DNA of 9,950 nucleotides from positions 1 to 9,950 of the forward strand of contig CAIPGJ010001064.1 in NCBI GenBank assembly GCA_903864555.1, in the 5' to 3' direction. A program made the position numbers and the translations under genes. The notes beneath the pieces were generated by a model. The model did not search any database. It was not told the origin of the DNA and worked only from the letters and a program-made list of their open reading frames with translations. Origin of the DNA: an uncultured Pseudomonadota bacterium. GTDB lineage: Bacteria; Pseudomonadota; Gammaproteobacteria; Burkholderiales; SG8-39. This document shows positions 6,508 through 9,950 of the stretch, one piece after another (positions within the stretch are counted from its first letter, which is position 1; each line of letters opens with the position of its first letter).

Positions 6508-8079
6508 ATGACCCTGCGCCTGCTGGCCACACTGTCCCTCTCGCTGTCCCTGTCGCTGTCGCTGCTACTGGCCGCCACGACCACCCAGGCCCAGGAACTG
6601 CGGATCGGCATGGCAGCCGACGTAACCGCCATGGACCCGCATGCGGTCAACATCGCCCCCAACAACCAGATCGGCTGGCATGTCTTCGATGCGCTGGTCA
6701 ATGTGGATGCGGATGTGCGCCTCATTCCGGGCCTTGCCGTGTCCTGGCGCGCCGTCGACCCGACCACCTGGGAGTTCAAGCTGCGCCGTAATGTGAAGTT
6801 CCACGACGGCTCGGACTTCACCGCCGATGACGTGCTCTTCTCCCTCGATCGCGCCGCCACGCTGCCCAACGGCCAGTACGCCAGTTTCGTGCAGGCCATC
6901 ACGGCCAAACAGGTCGTCGACCGCTATACGGTGCGATTCAAGACCGCCAAACCCTACGCCATGCTGCCGCCCGACCTGAATTCGGTATTCATCGTGTCGA
7001 AGAAGGCTGCCGCGGGTGCCAGCACCGAGGATTTCAACGCCGGCAAGGCCATGGTCGGCACCGGCCCCTTCAAATTCGTGCGCTTCGCACGCGGCGACCG
7101 CGTGGAACTGGCCCGCAATGAGGCCTACTGGGGCGGCAAGCCCCACTGGGACAAGGTCAGCTTTCGCATCATTCCGGGCGACCCGGCGCGCATTGCCGCG
7201 CTGCTGGCCGGCGATGTCGACCTGATCGAGAGCATCCCGACCGCCGACCGCGGACGGCTGAAAACCAGCACCGCACACAGCCTGGCGCAGAAAGTCTCCT
7301 GGCGCACCATCTTCTTCCACCTCGACCAGTGGCGCGAAGTGTCGCCCTTCGTCACCGACAAGGCCGGCCAGCCGCTGGCCAAGAACCCGTTCAAGGACCG
7401 TCGCGTGCGCCTGGCCATCTCCAAGGCGGTGAACCGCCAGGCCATCGTCGATCGCGTCATGGAAGGCGCCGCCATCCCGGCCTCCAACATCGTCTCCCCG
7501 CCAGTCTTTGCCCACGTGAAGGAATTGAAGGCCGAGGCCCATGATCCGGAAGGCGCCAAGAAGCTGCTGGCCGAGGCAGGCTACCCCGAAGGCTTCGGCC
7601 TGACCCTGCATGCGCCCAACAACCGCTACCCCAACGACGAACAGATCACCCAGGCCATGGCGCAGATGCTGGCACGCGTGGGCATCCAGGCCAAAGTGGA
7701 GGCCATGCCCATCAATGTCTACCTGCCCAAGGCCCGCAACGGCGAGTTCAGTGCCGCCATGCTGGGCTGGGGATCCTTCTCCGGTGACCTCGCCCTGCGT
7801 GCCCTGATGGCCACCCCGACCCCGGACAAGGGCTACGGCACCTGGAACTGGTCGCGCTATTCCAACCCCAAGGTGGACCAGTTGCTTGACCAGGGCTTTG
7901 CCAGTGTCGACGTGAAAAAACGCGAAGCCACCGCGCGCGAGGCCGCAACGATCGCCCTGCGCGACGTCGGCGTGGTGCCGCTGCACCACCAGATCGCCAC
8001 CTGGGCGCTCAAGCAACCGCTGCGCTACGATGGGCGCACCGATGAATACACCTTTGCCCACCACGTGCGGCCGAAATAA
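6508..8079 (+). CDS. ABC transporter periplasmic substrate-binding protein, family 5 (peptide type)
   Basis: This 523-residue protein is a family 5 solute-binding protein (SBP_bac_5; DppA/OppA/GsiB type) that would deliver a ligand, probably a peptide, to the permeases encoded downstream. A Sec signal peptide covers about residues 1-28: MTLR, a Leu-Ser hydrophobic core, and a likely cleavage near TTQA. Family signatures include [20 protein letters not shown] (93-112), followed by [25 protein letters not shown] and [15 protein letters not shown]. Length is typical. No lipobox cysteine is seen in the signal region, so the protein is probably free in the periplasm. The ligand (dipeptide, oligopeptide, glutathione, opine or other) cannot be read from sequence. 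The start at 6508 follows a good AAGGAG. It is the first gene of a rightward operon, 21 bases before the next gene. Confidence 0.92.
   Translation: MTLRLLATLSLSLSLSLSLLLAATTTQAQELRIGMAADVTAMDPHAVNIAPNNQIGWHVFDALVNVDADVRLIPGLAVSWRAVDPTTWEFKLRRNVKFHDGSDFTADDVLFSLDRAATLPNGQYASFVQAITAKQVVDRYTVRFKTAKPYAMLPPDLNSVFIVSKKAAAGASTEDFNAGKAMVGTGPFKFVRFARGDRVELARNEAYWGGKPHWDKVSFRIIPGDPARIAALLAGDVDLIESIPTADRGRLKTSTAHSLAQKVSWRTIFFHLDQWREVSPFVTDKAGQPLAKNPFKDRRVRLAISKAVNRQAIVDRVMEGAAIPASNIVSPPVFAHVKELKAEAHDPEGAKKLLAEAGYPEGFGLTLHAPNNRYPNDEQITQAMAQMLARVGIQAKVEAMPINVYLPKARNGEFSAAMLGWGSFSGDLALRALMATPTPDKGYGTWNWSRYSNPKVDQLLDQGFASVDVKKREATAREAATIALRDVGVVPLHHQIATWALKQPLRYDGRTDEYTFAHHVRPK
6532..6561 (+). repeat. Hexanucleotide tandem repeat in the signal peptide (Leu-Ser x5)
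   Basis: Five consecutive six-base units of the form CTS-TCS encode Leu-Ser five times, starting at codon 9 of the binding-protein gene. Units differ only at third positions, and the last two are identical (CTGTCG CTGTCG). Changes in unit number would keep the reading frame and alter the length of the signal peptide's hydrophobic core. Confidence 0.8.
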
Positions 8080-8100
8080 CCCTTCCTTCTCCGAGCCAGC

Positions 8101-8367
8101 ATGTCCAGACCCAACCCCGATCAGCAACTCATCTCGCGCGAAGAGCTCCAGCTGAAGCTCGATGCCCTGCTCAGCCTGTGCAGCGAATGCCAGGGATACC
8201 GCATCGAGGCGATCCAGCTGTTCGCACCAGGCCTCATCGAGCACAGCAACTGGCGCATCGCCCCGCCGCTGGATGCCGACGGCGTGCGCGACCGCTCCCC
8301 CTGCTGGCAGGGCATACACCAGGAAGTGCGGCAGCTGCAGCGGCGCTACAAGCTGCCATGGCCCTGA
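8101..8367 (+). CDS. Small hypothetical protein (88 aa) within the transporter operon
   Basis: I do not recognise this family. The product is 88 residues, charged and soluble-looking, with no signal peptide or membrane segment. The N-terminal half is probably helical (REELQLKLDALLSLCSEC, about 13-30), with a CxxC pair (C27, C30). A middle part has NWRIAPPLDADG, and the C-terminal half has a third cysteine in SPCWQG and a second likely helix (HQEVRQLQRRY). Third codon positions are strongly G/C, as in the neighbours, supporting real coding. It starts 21 bases after the binding-protein stop and ends 33 bases before the permease start. The Shine-Dalgarno is weak (GAG at 8093-8095). CxxC plus one Cys could suggest metal binding or redox, but that is speculation. 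Confidence 0.6.
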   Translation: MSRPNPDQQLISREELQLKLDALLSLCSECQGYRIEAIQLFAPGLIEHSNWRIAPPLDADGVRDRSPCWQGIHQEVRQLQRRYKLPWP

Positions 8368-8400
8368 GCCGGATCATCCCGGCGTGACACGGCTGTCGGG

Positions 8401-9375
8401 GTGAGCGCCTATCTGCTGCAGCGCCTGGCGCAGAGTGCCGGCGTGATCCTGGTGATGTCGCTGCTGGTATTTGCCGGCATACACGTCATCGGCGATCCAG
8501 TGGCGCTGATGATCAGCCCGAATGCGGACCAGGCCGAAGCCGCGCGCATGACTGCGGCGCTGGGCCTGGACCAGCCCTTGTGGCGGCAATACCTCACCTT
8601 CGTCGTGCAGGCCGCCAGCGGCGATCTCGGCCGATCCTTCGCCTTCAACACGCCGGCCATGCCGCTGATCCTGGAACGCATGCCCGCCACTTTGGAACTG
8701 GCCATCACGGCCCTGCTGATCGCCGTCGTCCTGGGCATTCCACTGGGACTGTGGGCCGGACTGCGCCCGCAGGGCATCGCCGGACGCAGCATCCTCGCCG
8801 GCTCCATCCTGGGTTTCTCGCTGCCCACTTTCTGGGTCGGCCTGACCCTGATCATGCTGTTCTCGGTGCAGCTGGGCTGGCTGCCGGCCAGCGGCCGCGG
8901 TGCCACGCGTGAACTGCTGGGCGTGCCGACCAGCCTCCTCACCCTCGACGGCCTGGCGCACCTGCTGCTGCCCGCCCTGACGCTGTCATTATTCAAGCTG
9001 GCACTGGTGATCCGCCTGGTACGAGCCGGCACGCGCGAGGCCATGCAGCAGGAGTACGTGCGCGTGGCGCGCGCCAAGGGCCTGCCCGAATGGCGCGTGG
9101 TGGGCAAGCATGTGCTGCGCAACATCCTGATGCCGGTGCTGACCGTGCTCGGCCTGGAGTTCGGCTCCCTCATCGCCTTCTCGGTGGTGACCGAGACCGT
9201 GTTCGCCTGGCCGGGCATGGGCAAGCTGCTGATCGACTCCATCAACGCGCTCGACCGCCCGGTCGTGGTGGCCTACCTGTGCCTGACAGTCACCCTGTTT
9301 GTTGCCATCAACCTGGTGGTGGACCTGCTGTATGCGCTGCTCGATCCACGCGTACGGCTGGGAGTTGCCACATGA
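8401..9375 (+). CDS. Peptide-type ABC transporter permease, DppB/OppB family
   Basis: This 324-residue inner-membrane permease has the DppB/OppB/GsiB-system layout (family normally about 300-340). An N-terminal helix lies at about 10-30 in the typical context LVFAGIHVIGDPV, and the transport domain has helices at about 99-121, 131-157, 188-208, 244-268 and 288-312. The cytoplasmic EAA-type loop that contacts the ATPase is EYVRVARAKGLPEWRVVGKH (218-237). ETVFAWPGMGKLL (265-277) is also characteristic. The start is GTG at 8401: an in-frame stop at 8386-8388 excludes longer forms, and the next in-frame ATG would remove most of the first helix. No good Shine-Dalgarno precedes it. The stop overlaps the next gene's start as ATGA. 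It should pair with the downstream permease to form the channel. Confidence 0.92.
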   Translation: MSAYLLQRLAQSAGVILVMSLLVFAGIHVIGDPVALMISPNADQAEAARMTAALGLDQPLWRQYLTFVVQAASGDLGRSFAFNTPAMPLILERMPATLELAITALLIAVVLGIPLGLWAGLRPQGIAGRSILAGSILGFSLPTFWVGLTLIMLFSVQLGWLPASGRGATRELLGVPTSLLTLDGLAHLLLPALTLSLFKLALVIRLVRAGTREAMQQEYVRVARAKGLPEWRVVGKHVLRNILMPVLTVLGLEFGSLIAFSVVTETVFAWPGMGKLLIDSINALDRPVVVAYLCLTVTLFVAINLVVDLLYALLDPRVRLGVAT

Positions 9376-9950
9376 CGCCCCCCGGCACCGGCAACAAGCT
9401 GCAGGCCAGGTCCCCCACGCGCGCTTCAGCCACGCAGATCGTGCCGCGGATAGCGCTGGTCCTGCTGGTGCTGATCACCGCAGCCGCCCTGTTCGCGCCA
9501 TGGATTGCACCGCAGAACCCTTATGACCTGGCGCAACTGGACATCATGGATGCGCGCCTGGCGCCGGGAAGCGCGTCATCCGCCCCGGCGGCGGACGGCG
9601 GAACACACCATTACCTGCTGGGCAGTGACGACCAGGGGCGGGACATGCTGTCGGCCATCCTCTACGGATTGCGCACCAGTCTCATGGTTGCGCTGGCCAG
9701 TACCGTGCTGGCGCTGTCCCTGGGCCTGCTCGTGGGTCTGGTCTCCGCGTGGCGTGGCGGCTGGTTCGACGCCCTGGCCATGCGCATCGCCGACCTGCAA
9801 CTGTCCTTTCCTTCGGTGCTGATCGCACTGGTGCTGCTGGCCGTCATGGGCCAGGGGGTGGACAAGATCATCGCGGCCCTGATCGCCGTGCAATGGGCCT
9901 ATTACGCCCGCACCGTGCGCGGCGTGGCGCTGGCCGAGCGCAATCGTGAA
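9372..9950 (+). CDS. Peptide-type ABC transporter permease, DppC/OppC family (partial, runs off window)
   Basis: The frame is open from the ATG at 9372 to the window edge (193 codons; DppC-like proteins are about 300 residues), so the 3' part is missing. The N-terminus has a first hydrophobic helix (about 25-46) ending in APWIAPQNPYD, then the family signature YLLGSDDQGRDMLSAILYGL (81-100), and helices at about 102-126 and 146-160. The final residues YYARTVRGVALAERNRE begin the EAA loop. GGGAG at 9360-9364, seven bases upstream, supports this start, and the 4-base ATGA overlap with the DppB-type gene indicates translational coupling. It forms the permease heterodimer with that protein. The segment between about 61 and 78 is Ala/Ser/Gly-rich and probably a periplasmic linker. 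Confidence 0.92.
   Translation, partial: MTPPGTGNKLQARSPTRASATQIVPRIALVLLVLITAAALFAPWIAPQNPYDLAQLDIMDARLAPGSASSAPAADGGTHHYLLGSDDQGRDMLSAILYGLRTSLMVALASTVLALSLGLLVGLVSAWRGGWFDALAMRIADLQLSFPSVLIALVLLAVMGQGVDKIIAALIAVQWAYYARTVRGVALAERNRE

Noticed and set aside
6309..6908. Upstream extension of the DUF808 frame (to 521 residues)
   Set aside because: It would cross the divergent promoter region and the start of the transporter gene; family agreement and a Shine-Dalgarno place the start at 6308.
6565..8319. Long minus-strand open frame (584 codons) opposite the binding-protein gene
   Set aside because: It is antisense to a clear family 5 binding protein, rich in His/Gly/Val as expected of a shadow frame in G+C-rich DNA, and has no recognisable domain.

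Overview
This G+C-rich window has strong G/C preference at third codon positions and carries proteobacterial gene families: an HD-GYP protein with an N-terminal DUF3391, a GGDEF/EAL-type protein, a YedI/DUF808 membrane protein and a Dpp/Opp-type peptide ABC transporter. I infer a Gammaproteobacterium or close relative. No rRNA, tRNA, CRISPR array, transposase or phage gene was seen, so it reads as ordinary chromosome.

Layout. Positions 1-131 are flank, possibly the 3' end of an upstream gene. Positions 132-2677 (+) hold two translationally coupled genes (GTGA overlap): a DUF3391/HD-GYP protein whose catalytic HD is QD, and a GGDEF-EAL protein degenerate at almost every catalytic position. Converging on them is a large class III adenylate cyclase (5114-2751, -) with the order GAF-GAF-PAS-cyclase-tail, the architecture of cyanobacterial CyaB1. 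Upstream of it on the same strand is a DUF808/YedI-type inner-membrane protein (6308-5343, -). A divergent promoter region of about 200 bp with a perfect 7-bp inverted repeat separates it from a rightward peptide-type ABC transporter operon: a periplasmic binding protein (6508-8079), an unrecognised 88-residue protein (8101-8367), a DppB-type permease (8401-9375) and a DppC-type permease cut by the window edge (9372-9950). ATPase genes would be expected beyond the right edge.

How the genes may work together. The left half is a second-messenger neighbourhood: a c-di-GMP-type pair that has probably lost catalysis and may act as binding or scaffold proteins, next to a cAMP producer whose tandem GAF domains carry most of the motif linked to cyclic-nucleotide binding. 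The right half is nutrient (probably oligopeptide or dipeptide) uptake. Nothing in the sequence directly ties the halves together. The points most worth a second look are the degenerate HD-GYP/GGDEF-EAL pair, the CyaB1-like cyclase, the unknown small gene inside the transporter operon, the Leu-Ser hexanucleotide repeat in a signal peptide, and the inverted repeat in the divergent promoter region.
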